64,000 nucleotides of DNA from Flavobacterium xinjiangense (GCF_900142885.1 NZ_FRCL01000005.1:124001-188000), one strand, 5' to 3'; shown: positions 23,502-33,724, numbered from the stretch's first letter. The notes: a model not told the origin generated them from the letters alone. Numbers and translations: made by a program.

Positions 23502-25196
23502 TTAATGTACTACAGGAACTAAAATAGAAACTGATGTGCCAGAATCTAATTTTGAATTAATGGTCAAGTTTCCATGTAAATTATTAATCCGCGACCTAGT
23601 TTGATTAAGGCCAAAACCCTCGATAATTTCGAACTTATCAGTGTCAAAACCTTTTCCGTTGTCATGGATGTGAATGTGGATTGATTCATTATATTCGTGA
23701 ATAGTCACCGTGCCTTTTTTTGCCTGACTGTGTTTAGTTATATTGTTTAAGAGTTCAGAAACAATAAAATACATTTTCATCTCGAAATCTTCATTATACC
23801 TAATTTTTGTGGGTACAGCACTGGAATATTTAAAATCTATTGCAGAGTTTGAATTTTTTTCGCATAAATCCTCGAGTGCATAAAATAAACCAAATCGTGC
23901 CAAAAGTGTCGGCATAAGCTCGTGAGATAAATCCCGTACTTTATCATGTGCTTCTTTTAATAGTACTTTAGTTTTTACTATTTCTTCCGGTGGTGTTTGG
24001 TTTTGTGAAGTGAAAACAGTCAAATGCAATCCTGCGGAAGACAATAAAGCGCTAATATTATCATGTAAAAAGGAGGCGATTTTTTTTCGCTCCGTTTCTT
24101 GACCGTTAATAGAGGCGTTTATGATATTTTCCTGAATTTTACTTTGAATATCTTTAAGTTTATTGTTTTGTTTTAGCCTCGTATTTTGAAAGAAAAAGTA
24201 AAAGAGAATGATTATCAAGATTAAAGAAGCTATTATTATAACGCTTATTTGTTTATTTTTATATTGTCGTTCAATCAATACTTGTTGGCTTGTCTGATAT
24301 TTAGCTTCGATATTATCGATCTCTCTTTTATATTGATCTAATTCGAGATTTATGCCGGCTACATTCACTTTTTTGAGCTTTTCTTGATTATTGAGTTCAG
24401 CAGAAATGGTATTGTAAGTAGCCAGGTTTTCATAAGCTTGTTGATACTGACCATTTTTTAATAAAAATTTAGAATACTCAAGATGTGAAAATGACAAATC
24501 AGATTTCTCTTTTCCTTTATTTCCTAGTCTAATGGCATTTTTAAAAAAAAGATTTGCTGTTTCACGTTCCATTTTATGACCGTAATACATTCCGTTAAGC
24601 ATATTTAAGGCTACTATCGTGCTTTCGTCACCATGTTTTTTATGATGTTTATTAATGAATTGTAAATAGGGGTAACCATTATCAAAACGTCCAATATCAA
24701 AATAGGCCCAAGTGATGTTGAGTTTTGTAAAAACAATTTGACTTGAATCCTTTATTTTTGTACTGTATTCCAGAGCTTTTTTATAATAAAAAATTCCTTT
24801 TTCATACTGTTTTTTGTCAAAGCAATAGATGTTTCCCAGATTATTATAGAGCCAATTTCTTAGTTGGTAATTTTTGGTTTTATTAGCGTACACTAGGCCC
24901 TTATTATAGTAAAAAAAAGCTTTGTCAAATTCAGACATTTCATCAAAATTTGCCCCAATAGTGTTGTAGATCGTGGCAATTAGATTATCATCTTTAATGG
25001 TAATAGCATAATGCAACGCAATTCTGGATTTAACCAGTGATTTTTCAAACTTGTCCTCTTTCATATATTGGCAAGCCTCTTTTGCTAAAAAAGTAATTTT
25101 TTCTTTAGAGGGTATTTTTTCTTTAGCCTCTATGCAAGTACTGAAAAGATTCAGTAATAAAAGAAACAAAAAAATGATTCGGTTTTGTTGTGACAT
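23502..25196 (-). CDS. TPR-containing sensor histidine kinase (HisKA_3 type)
   Basis: A 564-residue kinase. Signal peptide at the N-terminus, then tetratricopeptide repeats (about 35-290, for instance Y-N-T-I-G-A-N-F-D and Y-N-N-L-G-N-I-Y) that would lie in the periplasm, one membrane helix at 318-337, a HisKA_3 domain with His378 (A-S-F-L-H-D-N-I) and a HATPase domain (N box E-L-L-N-N-I-T-K-H, G box D-N-G-K-G-F-D). The LuxR regulator gene upstream at 25374-26036 on the same strand is the likely partner. Signal unknown. Confidence 0.92.
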   Translation of the reverse strand: MSQQNRIIFLFLLLLNLFSTCIEAKEKIPSKEKITFLAKEACQYMKEDKFEKSLVKSRIALHYAITIKDDNLIATIYNTIGANFDEMSEFDKAFFYYNKGLVYANKTKNYQLRNWLYNNLGNIYCFDKKQYEKGIFYYKKALEYSTKIKDSSQIVFTKLNITWAYFDIGRFDNGYPYLQFINKHHKKHGDESTIVALNMLNGMYYGHKMERETANLFFKNAIRLGNKGKEKSDLSFSHLEYSKFLLKNGQYQQAYENLATYNTISAELNNQEKLKKVNVAGINLELDQYKREIDNIEAKYQTSQQVLIERQYKNKQISVIIIASLILIIILFYFFFQNTRLKQNNKLKDIQSKIQENIINASINGQETERKKIASFLHDNISALLSSAGLHLTVFTSQNQTPPEEIVKTKVLLKEAHDKVRDLSHELMPTLLARFGLFYALEDLCEKNSNSAIDFKYSSAVPTKIRYNEDFEMKMYFIVSELLNNITKHSQAKKGTVTIHEYNESIHIHIHDNGKGFDTDKFEIIEGFGLNQTRSRINNLHGNLTINSKLDSGTSVSILVPVVH

Positions 25197-25373
25197 AAAA
25201 AGGGATATCTATCTGCAAGGATGTTAATTATGGTTCAAACTTCTTATTTTTTTAAATTAAAAATAAATAATTTTTTCTAATAATTCGAATATGACTTAAA
25301 ACCCATGATTATTACATTTTTTTATTTGAAGAGAAATGTGTTTTTGATTTTAAAAAACAGTTAAAACAAGAGC

Positions 25374-26036
25374 TCATGATTTAATCAAGTTGTTTTTAAT
25401 AGCGTATTTTACTAAGCTGATTGTGTTTTTTAGTTTTAGTTTTTTCATTATATTTTTGCGATGGGTTTCTACTGTATTTATACTTATATACAATTGTTCG
25501 CTGATTTCTTTACCACTGTATTCTAATGAGATTAATGTAATGATTTCTACTTCTCGTCCCGTCAATAGAGAATTTATGGTAGGAATTAAATTATTTAATT
25601 TTGGATTGTCTTTGGTTACATTATTGAATATTTTTTCTCTTACGATTTCACTGAAATATTCTTCACCTCTATAGACAGCCTGAATAGCTTCGACAATATT
25701 TTCTCCTGCACATTGCTTAGTAAGATAGCTGCTTGCACCCAATTTCATAATTTCTTTTATTAACTTCAAATCATCGTAACTGGAGAGAATTATTACTTTG
25801 CAGGGGAAACCTTTTTCGGCAAATTCTTTAATGACTGCTATGCCGTCTTTCAGTGGCATGTTTATGTCCAGAATAAGAACGTCAGTTTTGTTTTGAGTGA
25901 CTTCGTTATAAAGGTCAGCGCCGTTTAAAGAGAACCCAACCACTTCAAAGTTTGGAATGGTTTGCAGCAACGAGCTAATACCGTGTATTAGTATTTGATG
26001 GTCGTCGGCCAGATGGATTCTTATTTTTGGCATCAT
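25374..26036 (-). CDS. NarL/LuxR-family response regulator
   Basis: A 220-residue regulator: receiver with acidic pair D-D-H, phospho-acceptor Asp57 in L-D-I-N-M-P, Ser in I-L-S-S-Y, Lys in L-T-K-Q; then a LuxR helix-turn-helix at about 155-215 with L-T-G-R-E-V-E-I and T-V-E-T-H-R-K-N-I-M-K-K-L. A second ATG one codon in could also start it. It is followed 177 bases later by its probable kinase. Targets unknown. Confidence 0.93.
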   Translation of the reverse strand: MMPKIRIHLADDHQILIHGISSLLQTIPNFEVVGFSLNGADLYNEVTQNKTDVLILDINMPLKDGIAVIKEFAEKGFPCKVIILSSYDDLKLIKEIMKLGASSYLTKQCAGENIVEAIQAVYRGEEYFSEIVREKIFNNVTKDNPKLNNLIPTINSLLTGREVEIITLISLEYSGKEISEQLYISINTVETHRKNIMKKLKLKNTISLVKYAIKNNLIKS

Positions 26037-26138
26037 ATATTTTTTGCTATAATCAAATTTATAAAAAAATCATTAACATTTCATTTAATAAGATTTTTAT
26101 TATTTTTAAAACATCAAGATTTATTATAAGACACAAAA

Positions 26139-26164
26139 AAACCCGAATTGTTACATTCGGGTTT
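26139..26164 (-). terminator. Intrinsic terminator of the DUF4293 gene
   Basis: AAACCCGAAT pairs with ATTCGGGTTT around six bases, with A residues on the plus strand giving a T run on the minus strand. Confidence 0.85.
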
Positions 26165-26194
26165 CCTTCGCACTAATAAACTAAGTTTATAGGT

Positions 26195-26608
26195 TTACCT
26201 CAATCTGTCCACAGATTTTACAAGATCTTCATCCTTCTTGATGGCTTTATTAGCTAAAACTAATAACACGATAGTCAAGATAGGTAGAAACATCCCAATA
26301 CCTTTCTCCGAAACCATTTGTGTTTCTCCAGATAGATTTAGTGAACGATATACAAACAATCCTAATAAAATCAAATTTAATATGATGTTCAATCTGCCAA
26401 TAACAAATTGATTTTGTCTTTTTTTATAGGAAACAATACTTAATACAGAAAGCGTAGTACTTAGCCCCAATATTATAACATAAAATTGGTCTTGCATAAA
26501 ATAATAATCGCTGCCATCCTTCATTGTCCATAGAGGAATAAAAAAAGGTAGTATTCCTGTAACTACGAAAGCAATAAATAAATAGATGGTCTGAATTCTT
26601 TGTATCAT
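26195..26608 (-). CDS. DUF4293 family membrane protein
   Basis: A 137-residue protein with four membrane helices, beginning M-I-Q-R-I-Q-T-I-Y-L-F, the hallmark of DUF4293. It is found next to rho in many Flavobacteriia, as here, divergently transcribed. The function is unknown; inner membrane. Confidence 0.9.
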   Translation of the reverse strand: MIQRIQTIYLFIAFVVTGILPFFIPLWTMKDGSDYYFMQDQFYVIILGLSTTLSVLSIVSYKKRQNQFVIGRLNIILNLILLGLFVYRSLNLSGETQMVSEKGIGMFLPILTIVLLVLANKAIKKDEDLVKSVDRLR

Positions 26609-26789
26609 GATTTCAATTTGTTTTACAAAAATATATTTTTCTTTTTAATAAATACTATTGCATGATTAAATTTTATTCGTATTATTGCATAACAATACCG
26701 TAAGCACTTCATACTGCGGTTGATTCAAAATAAAATAGTTTACTACCTATCTTTAGATTTTCCAAATTAATTAAATTCAAAGAACATTC

Positions 26790-28634
26790 ATGTTTGATAT
26801 TTCTGCATTAAAAGAAATGAAGCTATCTGAGCTTCAAGAAATAGCTAAGTCAGCTAAAACCATAAAGTTTAACGGTGTAAAAAAAGAGACTTTAATTAGT
26901 CATATTTTAGAGCATCAGACCGCTAGCGTTGATACAACATTAGAGAAAAATAAGGAAAGCAACGTTGTTTCAATTGTTGATAAAAGGCAAGAAGAAACAG
27001 TTGAGGATGATAAGCCAAAAAGAGTGAGGATTGTTCCTGTAAAAAAAGTAGCTATTCAAAGAAATCCAACAATTTCTAGTACAGAACTGGAAGAAACTCC
27101 GAACGAATTTACTGCGCCTGTTGAAGTAAGCACTCCCGAAGCGAATGTTGCTGCAACGGATAGTTCTGAAAGTAGTGTAACAACGGAAACTGAAAATAAA
27201 GCGCCTAAAATTGTTAAATTCAGTAAATCAGCTTACGAGAAGAAAATTGCTTTAAAAAAGGATAAAGAAGAAGTAAAGGAAACAGCGAAAGAAACTGAAG
27301 CAATTACCGATTCAGCAACTGAGGAAAATGGCGAAGTTCCAGCACCAATAAAAAAAATAAATCCAAATCAATTACATAAGCAGAATCCCAATCAAAATAC
27401 AAACCCAAACCAAAATACGAACGGAAATGGGAACGGAAATGGGAACGGAAATGGGAATGGAAATCAAAATCCAAACTTTAAAAACAAGAAAAGCAATTTT
27501 AAAGATTCTGATTTTGAATTTGACGGGATTATAGAAAGTGAAGGGGTATTAGAAATGATGCCTGACGGTTATGGTTTCTTGCGTTCTTCGGATTACAATT
27601 ATTTGGCTTCGCCAGATGATATTTATTTATCGACATCGCAAATTAGATTATTCGGTCTTAAAACTGGAGATACTGTAAAAGGAGTGGTTCGTCCACCAAA
27701 AGAGGGGGAGAAATTTTTCCCGCTTGTGAGAGTTTTAAAAATAAACGGACATGATCCTCAAGTAGTTCGTGATAGAGTTTCATTCGAGCATTTAACTCCC
27801 GTTTTTCCATCTGAAAAATTCAAATTGGCTGAAAAGCAAAGTACCATCTCGACGCGAATTATCGATTTGTTTTCACCAATTGGTAAAGGTCAACGTGGTA
27901 TGATCGTGGCACAACCTAAAACGGGTAAAACCATGTTGTTGAAAGATATTGCAAATGCAATTGCAGCGAACCATCCAGAAGTTTATTTAATCGTTTTATT
28001 GATAGATGAGCGCCCGGAGGAGGTTACTGATATGCAACGCAGTGTGCGTGGGGAAGTAATTGCTTCTACTTTTGACAGAGAGCCGCAGGAACATGTGAAA
28101 ATTGCAAATATTGTTCTTGAAAAAGCAAAACGTTTGGTAGAATGTGGTCATGATGTAGTTATATTGTTAGATTCTATTACTCGTTTAGCAAGAGCTTATA
28201 ATACCGTACAACCTGCATCAGGAAAAGTATTGAGTGGAGGTGTTGATGCTAATGCATTACAAAAACCAAAACGTTTCTTTGGAGCTGCACGTAACGTTGA
28301 AAATGGAGGTTCATTGAGTATTATTGCAACAGCTTTGACAGAGACAGGTTCGAAAATGGATGAAGTTATTTTTGAAGAATTTAAAGGTACAGGAAATATG
28401 GAATTGCAATTGGACAGAAAAATTGCAAACAAACGAATCTTTCCAGCTATCGATTTAACCTCTTCAAGTACAAGACGAGATGATTTATTATTGGATCAAA
28501 AAACATTGCAACGCATGTGGATTATGCGAAAATACCTTTCGGATATGAATCCGGTGGAAGCGATGGATTTCATTAATGACCGTTTCAAGAAAACAAAAAA
28601 TAACGAAGAGTTTTTAATCTCAATGAATGATTAA
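26790..28634 (+). CDS. rho: Transcription termination factor Rho with long disordered insert
   Basis: A 614-residue hexameric RNA helicase. The N-terminal Rho domain (residues 1-45, [14 protein letters not shown]) is followed by about 180 residues of charged, then Asn/Gly-rich low-complexity sequence, and only then by the RNA-binding cold-shock domain (about 250-320, [12 protein letters not shown]) and the ATPase (Walker A around 374-381, [24 protein letters not shown]). E. coli Rho is 419 residues. Such inserts are a known feature of Bacteroidota Rho and can affect RNA binding or condensation. Confidence 0.97.
   Translation: MFDISALKEMKLSELQEIAKSAKTIKFNGVKKETLISHILEHQTASVDTTLEKNKESNVVSIVDKRQEETVEDDKPKRVRIVPVKKVAIQRNPTISSTELEETPNEFTAPVEVSTPEANVAATDSSESSVTTETENKAPKIVKFSKSAYEKKIALKKDKEEVKETAKETEAITDSATEENGEVPAPIKKINPNQLHKQNPNQNTNPNQNTNGNGNGNGNGNGNGNQNPNFKNKKSNFKDSDFEFDGIIESEGVLEMMPDGYGFLRSSDYNYLASPDDIYLSTSQIRLFGLKTGDTVKGVVRPPKEGEKFFPLVRVLKINGHDPQVVRDRVSFEHLTPVFPSEKFKLAEKQSTISTRIIDLFSPIGKGQRGMIVAQPKTGKTMLLKDIANAIAANHPEVYLIVLLIDERPEEVTDMQRSVRGEVIASTFDREPQEHVKIANIVLEKAKRLVECGHDVVILLDSITRLARAYNTVQPASGKVLSGGVDANALQKPKRFFGAARNVENGGSLSIIATALTETGSKMDEVIFEEFKGTGNMELQLDRKIANKRIFPAIDLTSSSTRRDDLLLDQKTLQRMWIMRKYLSDMNPVEAMDFINDRFKKTKNNEEFLISMND
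27422..27463 (+). repeat. 12-bp tandem repeat inside rho
   Basis: GGAAATGGGAAC is repeated about three and a half times, encoding alternating Asn-Gly. Copy number is likely to vary between strains by slippage, always in frame. Confidence 0.75.
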
Positions 28635-28707
28635 TAAAAAAAGTTTAAAGTTTTTTTTAGTTTAAGGTTTAAAGTTAGAGAAGCATTAAGCTGAAAAATA
28701 TTCCCAT

Positions 28708-28740
28708 AAAAAAAAGTCCTCAATTTCGAGGACTTTTTTT
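28708..28740. terminator. Bidirectional intrinsic terminator between rho and the methyltransferase gene
   Basis: A-run plus AGTCCTC pairs with GAGGACT plus T-run around six bases, between convergent genes. Confidence 0.88.
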
Positions 28741-28753
28741 ATAGGAATAAATC

Positions 28754-30007
28754 TTAAATCTTAACTTTTTCAGGTCTTTCAGGTTTTTCGACCGCTTCTT
28801 TTCTTTCTAACAAAGCCATATAGAATCCGTCAAAACCAGATTCTGAAGCCAATATTTTTTGATCTTTTATGAAATCAAATTGTTTCCCGATATCTGTAGT
28901 TAAGAAACGAGCAATTTGATCTTGGTTTTCTGATGGTAATATAGAACACGTAGCATACACTAATTTACCACCGGGTTTTACAATTTTAGAATAGCTTTCT
29001 AAAACTTCCGATTGTATTTTACGGATGTTATCAATAAACTCTGGTTTTAATTTCCATTTAGCATCTGGATTTCTTTTCAAAACTCCTAAACCACTACAAG
29101 GTGCGTCAATTAAAACACGGTCTGCTTTTTCGTGTAGTTTTTTGATGATTTTTGTAGAATCAATAATTCGGTATTCAATATTAAAAGCACCGTCTCTTTT
29201 GGCTCTGATTTTTAATTGCTTCAATTTGCTTTCATACAAATCCATAGCGATTAATTGTCCTTTATTTTCCATCAAAGAAGCAATATGTAATGTTTTTCCT
29301 CCTGCACCAGCGCAAGTATCAACTACTCGCATTCCTGGTTTTACATCAAGAAAAGCAGCCACTAATTGTGAATTGGCATCCTGAACTTCAAAGAAACCTT
29401 GTTTAAAAGCATCAGTTAAGAAAACATTAGCTCTTTCTTTTAGAACTAAAGCATCAGGTTGATTTTTCAACGTTTCTGTCTCAATGTTTAAATCCATTAA
29501 AATAGCACGAAGCGCTTCTCTGGTTGTCTTCAGTGTGTTTACTCTTAGGATAACCTTTGCAGGCTGATTTTGAGCCGTTATTTCCGTTGCCCAAACTTTT
29601 TCTCCTAATTCTTTAACTCCTAATTCATCCATCCAGTCCGGAATAGATTCTTTCAAAGCTCTCACTTTCGAAAGTTCGTCAAAACGTCCTTTAATTTTTC
29701 GTTCTGGAGTTCCTTCCAGCTGGCGCCAATCAGGAATAGGGTAGCCTCTTAAAACCGCCCATACTGAAAACATTCTCCAAAGATTGTCTCTGTCGAAAGG
29801 TTCTTTTACTTCTGCTATTTCTGCGTATAATCTTTTCCAACGTACGATTTCGTAGATGGTTTCAGCAACAAATTTTCTGTCAGAGCTTCCCCAACGTTTG
29901 TCTTTTTTTAAGGATCTTGCTACCACTTTATCAGCATATTCGCCTTCATTAAAAATAGCGTTCAAAGCATCGATGGTAGTATAAACTAAATTTCTGTGTA
30001 ATCTCAT
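28754..30007 (-). CDS. RsmB-type rRNA (cytosine-C5) methyltransferase, NOL1/NOP2/sun family
   Basis: A 417-residue SAM-dependent RNA methyltransferase. The N-terminal 130 residues carry a NusB-like RNA-binding region; the catalytic domain has the SAM loop D-T-C-A-G-A-G-G-K-T at 230-239, the motif IV D-A-P-C (Cys304) and the motif VI A-T-C-S (Cys354, expected nucleophile). This matches 16S rRNA C967 methyltransferases, though RNA target within the family cannot be fixed from motifs alone. Single gene, converging on rho. Confidence 0.88.
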   Translation of the reverse strand: MRLHRNLVYTTIDALNAIFNEGEYADKVVARSLKKDKRWGSSDRKFVAETIYEIVRWKRLYAEIAEVKEPFDRDNLWRMFSVWAVLRGYPIPDWRQLEGTPERKIKGRFDELSKVRALKESIPDWMDELGVKELGEKVWATEITAQNQPAKVILRVNTLKTTREALRAILMDLNIETETLKNQPDALVLKERANVFLTDAFKQGFFEVQDANSQLVAAFLDVKPGMRVVDTCAGAGGKTLHIASLMENKGQLIAMDLYESKLKQLKIRAKRDGAFNIEYRIIDSTKIIKKLHEKADRVLIDAPCSGLGVLKRNPDAKWKLKPEFIDNIRKIQSEVLESYSKIVKPGGKLVYATCSILPSENQDQIARFLTTDIGKQFDFIKDQKILASESGFDGFYMALLERKEAVEKPERPEKVKI

Positions 30008-30094
30008 TTTAAATAATTGAGGTGCAAAGGTACTATTAATTGACCGAATGTTATATTTTTAATAATGAATGTTGTTTTTAATTTTTTAATAAAA

Positions 30095-30125
30095 AAAAAG
30101 CACTGTTTCTAAAACAGTGCTTTTT
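30095..30125 (-). terminator. Intrinsic terminator of kup
   Basis: AAAAAGCACTGTTT pairs with AAACAGTGCTTTTT over a short loop, 25 bases past the kup stop. Confidence 0.88.
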
Positions 30126-30149
30126 ATGAATTTTATGTATATAAAATAC

Positions 30150-32111
30150 TTATTTAATTCTAGTTAAACCTATATTTTGAGGTGCATGAAGGACCATTGG
30201 GAATTTCTCTACTTTTACGGAGCTACTATCGAGACCAAATGCTCTTTCTTCGGATAAACTTAGTTTTTTAATGAAGAAATAGGAGTTCATAACTATTTTT
30301 TCATGCCATCTCAAGTCACTATCATTAGAAAGAAATTTTTCAGACAAAACAAATTTGAAATCACCAATGATGTTGTTTTTATTCAAAGATTCATATCCAC
30401 TAGTAATGTCTACTTCTCCTTTTTTCACCATATCTCTGATTACCTCTCTAAACATCAAGTTTATTTTTGTAGGTTCTCTGAAGCCCAGATTAAAGTCAAT
30501 ACGATAGATATCATCTTTGACAATTTCTGTTACCCTATATTCTGTTTTGTAAGGCTCTGTTAAGATATTGACGTGTACAAACCAGTAAATATCAGCTCGT
30601 TTAGGTCTTTTTTGTAAAATAGAATACATCACTTTTTCTTCTATTTCATCCGCTCTACCCGCATTTGTCATATAAACAAGATGTGTTGCGTATTTAGGAA
30701 TAGATAAATCAGTGCTTAATTCGATCAACACTTTTTTGTAGTCTTCTATTTTTACAATTTTCGTATAATTTTTGTTGATTTTCTTAGCTAAATACCAAAT
30801 CGTCATAATTGAAATTAGCACTATAGCTATAAAAAGTGTTACGTAGCCACCTTCTGCAAATTTTGTGATGTTGGCGATAAGGAAACTGAATTCTATTACT
30901 AGGTAGGTTGCAATTACTGGAATAATGAAATACAATTTAACTCTTTTCATTATCAGATAATAATTAAGTAAAATCGTAGTCATTATCATACATAATATAA
31001 TAGCCAGACCATACGCATGTTCCATATTACTGGATTCTTCAAAATGCAGTACGATACCAACACATCCAAAAAACAACAGCCAGTTTATGGAAGGAATGTA
31101 AAGTTGGCCTTTTAACTCAGTAGGGTACTTAATTTTTACTTTGGGCCAAAAATTCAAACGCATAGCCTCATTTATTAATGTAAATGATCCGCTAATTAAT
31201 GCCTGTGATGCAATTACGGCAGCAAGTGTTGCAATAACAATCCCTATTGGTTGGAACCAATCTGGCATAATAAGATAGAAAGGATTTCCGTTTTTCCCGC
31301 CTAATGTCAGTAATGATTGCCCTTCATGATGAATTAAATAAGCCCCTTGTCCAAAATAGTTTAGTACTAATGCCGTTTTTACAAAAATCCAACTTATTCT
31401 AATGTTTTTTCGACCGCAGTGACCCATGTCTGAATATAAGGCTTCAGCACCAGTGGTACATAGAAATACAAAACCTAATACAAAAAATCCGTCCGGATGG
31501 ATAGACAATAAATGATAAGCGTAATATGGGTTTATTGCTTTGAAAACTTCCGTATGCTGCGCAATCTGTATTACTCCAAGAATAGCAAGCATTCCAAACC
31601 AAATCATCATCATTGGCGCAAAAAATTTACCAACTAATTTAGTTCCAAACTGTTGAATGGTAAACAATACAAATAGAATTCCTATTACAATTGGTATTGT
31701 ATTCATTTGGGGGTAGTACGTTCTAATTCCCTCAACAGCAGAAGATACTGAAATTGGGGGTGTAATTATTCCATCGGCCAGTAAGGCACTTCCTCCAATA
31801 ATTGCTGGTACAATGAGCCACTGAATTTTCGTTTTTTTGACTAGGGCATACAAGGCAAAAATACCACCTTCGCCATGATTATCTGCACTCAAGGTGATAA
31901 TGACATACTTGATTGTAGTTTGTAGGGTAAGGGTCCAAAATACGGCTGATATGCCTCCTAAAACAATATCTGCATTTATAATATGATCGCCAAGTATGGC
32001 TTTCATAACATATAAGGGTGAGGTTCCAATGTCACCGTAAATTATACCTAAAGAAATTAATAACCCGCCTAATGTCAATTTACTGTGCAAGTCTTTGTGC
32101 GATGCGCTCAT
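30150..32111 (-). CDS. kup: KUP/HAK/KT family potassium uptake protein
   Basis: A 653-residue transporter with about twelve membrane helices in the first 450 residues and a soluble C-terminal domain. Family motifs: G-I-I-Y-G-D-I-G-T-S-P-L-Y near the N-terminus, G-G-E-G-G-I-F-A-L-Y-A-L (as N-H-G-E-G-G-I-F-A-L-Y) and A-D-G-I-I-T-P-P-I-S-V. It takes up K+ in symport with H+. Monocistronic with its own terminator. Confidence 0.95.
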   Translation of the reverse strand: MSASHKDLHSKLTLGGLLISLGIIYGDIGTSPLYVMKAILGDHIINADIVLGGISAVFWTLTLQTTIKYVIITLSADNHGEGGIFALYALVKKTKIQWLIVPAIIGGSALLADGIITPPISVSSAVEGIRTYYPQMNTIPIVIGILFVLFTIQQFGTKLVGKFFAPMMMIWFGMLAILGVIQIAQHTEVFKAINPYYAYHLLSIHPDGFFVLGFVFLCTTGAEALYSDMGHCGRKNIRISWIFVKTALVLNYFGQGAYLIHHEGQSLLTLGGKNGNPFYLIMPDWFQPIGIVIATLAAVIASQALISGSFTLINEAMRLNFWPKVKIKYPTELKGQLYIPSINWLLFFGCVGIVLHFEESSNMEHAYGLAIILCMIMTTILLNYYLIMKRVKLYFIIPVIATYLVIEFSFLIANITKFAEGGYVTLFIAIVLISIMTIWYLAKKINKNYTKIVKIEDYKKVLIELSTDLSIPKYATHLVYMTNAGRADEIEEKVMYSILQKRPKRADIYWFVHVNILTEPYKTEYRVTEIVKDDIYRIDFNLGFREPTKINLMFREVIRDMVKKGEVDITSGYESLNKNNIIGDFKFVLSEKFLSNDSDLRWHEKIVMNSYFFIKKLSLSEERAFGLDSSSVKVEKFPMVLHAPQNIGLTRIK

Positions 32112-32188
32112 GTATATTTTTTAAAAAACTCGTCAAATTTACTCTTTTAAAAGATATTAGAGCATTTTATTTAAAAAAAGGCATAAAA

Positions 32189-32217
32189 AAAAACACGGTC
32201 TTTGGAACCGTGTTTTT
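32189..32217 (-). terminator. Intrinsic terminator of the repeat-protein gene
   Basis: AAAAACACGGT pairs with ACCGTGTTTTT around seven bases. Confidence 0.88.
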
Positions 32218-32236
32218 GGAATCTAATATTATTTTT

Positions 32237-33643
32237 TTAGGATCTTCTGTTATTGTTCCTTTGAGATGAATTATCTCTTTGAGATTCTGTTCTTTGTGGA
32301 GCTGTTTCTCGAGATGAATTGTTTCTATTTTCAGAATTACCTCTCTGTGATTCTGCTCTTTGCGGTGCAGCTTGACCTGAAGGATTCGATCTGTTTTGAG
32401 AATAGTCTCTTTGTTGACCTTGTCTTTGAGGAGTAGCTTCACTGGAAGGATTGGATCTGTTTTGAGAATAGTCTCTTTGTTGACCTTGTCTTTGAGGAGT
32501 AGCTTCACTGGAAGGATTGGACCTGTTTTGAGAATAATCTCTTTGTTGACCTTGTCTTTGAGGAGCAGCTTCACTAGAAGGATTGGATCTGTTTTGAGAG
32601 TAATCCCTTTGTTGGCCTTGTCTTTGCGGAGAAGCTTGACCTGAAGGATTCGATCTGTTTTGAGAGTAATCCCTTTGTTGTCCCTGTCTTTGAGGAGTAG
32701 CTTCACTAGATGGATTAGATCTGTTTTGAGAATAATCCCTTTGTTGGCCTTGTCTTTGTGCACCAGCTTCTCTAGAAGGATTGGTTCTGTTTTGAGAATA
32801 ATCTCTTTGATGGCCTTGTCTTTGTGCGCCAGCTTCTCTAGAAGGATTGGTTCTGTTTCTAGAATTTACCGTTTCATTTCGGGAACCCAAATTTCTGTCA
32901 CCTCTTCTTTGATCTAGTTCGTAACGATTTGTTACTTGCGTATTTCTTCTTGAAAAGGCGTAGTTAGGATGTTGTCTTTCATAGCCATTAGAACGTCTTG
33001 AACTATATAGGTTAATTGCTACATTACTTCTTCGAGAGCTTACGTAATTGTAATTGTTATTCACGTTCAAACAAATATTGATGTTGCTTCTGTATCTGTA
33101 TATTGGGTATGGATTCCAAGCGTAATAATAGCTAGGGTAGTAATTCCAATTCCAACTAGAATAATAAGGGCGATAGTTAAAAGACCAAAAAGAAGCGTAA
33201 AAGAAGGGAGTGGTATAATAAACAGGTTCGTAAATGTAATTTTCACCATATAGGAATTCATCGCCAATGACTTGAACATGAACATTGTTATATCTGTCTT
33301 TTTCAACATCAATAGTTGCTACATCCTGATACAAATCTTGGTCAATAACGGATTGTATAATAATAACGTGGGTTCTATTTTCAACGGATTCAATAACCCG
33401 TAAATAATCAACTTCATCATCATTATTCAAATCTAAATTTGATATTTGAAGTTTAGGATCATTCAATCGTCTTTCAAAATCTTGAAGATTTCGAGAATCA
33501 CCAAAAATTGATGCAATAGCTCTTAGATCTAAGTTATCGCTAATTTCTGAATTCATTGCGTTTACTGAAGTCCTGCCTTGCGCTTGTATTTGTGTTGCGA
33601 AAACAGTAGTCAATAGACTCAATAGTAGTAGTTTCGTTTTCAT
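32237..33643 (-). CDS. Secreted protein with C-terminal 22-residue tandem repeats
   Basis: A 468-residue protein from the ATG at 33643, which begins a signal peptide ending in Q-I-Q-A-Q. Residues 25-120 form a soluble domain with D-Y-L-R-V-I-E and a predicted beta pattern; 120-200 is Tyr/Trp/Pro-rich. The last 200 residues are about nine copies of a 22-residue unit close to R-Q-G-Q-Q-R-D-Y-S-Q-N-R-S-N-P-S-S-E-A-T, the final two degenerate. The tail is strongly basic and probably disordered. No function is known to me; cell-surface or periplasmic. Confidence 0.75.
   Translation of the reverse strand: MKTKLLLLSLLTTVFATQIQAQGRTSVNAMNSEISDNLDLRAIASIFGDSRNLQDFERRLNDPKLQISNLDLNNDDEVDYLRVIESVENRTHVIIIQSVIDQDLYQDVATIDVEKDRYNNVHVQVIGDEFLYGENYIYEPVYYTTPFFYASFWSFNYRPYYSSWNWNYYPSYYYAWNPYPIYRYRSNINICLNVNNNYNYVSSRRSNVAINLYSSRRSNGYERQHPNYAFSRRNTQVTNRYELDQRRGDRNLGSRNETVNSRNRTNPSREAGAQRQGHQRDYSQNRTNPSREAGAQRQGQQRDYSQNRSNPSSEATPQRQGQQRDYSQNRSNPSGQASPQRQGQQRDYSQNRSNPSSEAAPQRQGQQRDYSQNRSNPSSEATPQRQGQQRDYSQNRSNPSSEATPQRQGQQRDYSQNRSNPSGQAAPQRAESQRGNSENRNNSSRETAPQRTESQRDNSSQRNNNRRS
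32270..32865 (-). repeat. 66-bp tandem repeat array inside the secreted protein gene
   Basis: A 66-base unit is repeated about nine times with near identity between the central copies. Because 66 is a multiple of three, every frame repeats, which produces spurious long open frames on both strands. Boundaries are approximate. Confidence 0.85.
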
Positions 33644-33707
33644 AATTAATGGTATTAAATTTATTATTTTTTCAATATCCAATTATTGTGCCAATAAATT
33701 TAAAGAT

Positions 33708-33724
33708 ATATGGTAATACCATAT
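33708..33724. promoter_or_regulatory. Dyad symmetry in a divergent promoter region
   Basis: ATATGGTA and TACCATAT flank a single base, giving an 8-bp perfect half-site dyad. It lies between the divergent genes starting at 33643 and 33759, where an operator would be expected. Confidence 0.4.

Noticed and set aside
32167-32763. 198-codon minus-strand frame with a Lys/Leu-rich repeat
   Set aside because: It is the other reading frame of the 66-bp tandem repeats of the secreted protein gene and repeats only because 66 is divisible by three. The plus-strand frames at 32396-32917 have the same origin.
32270-32865. Regular repeats suggesting a CRISPR array
   Set aside because: The units are contiguous 66-base repeats without unique spacers and lie in frame inside a protein gene.
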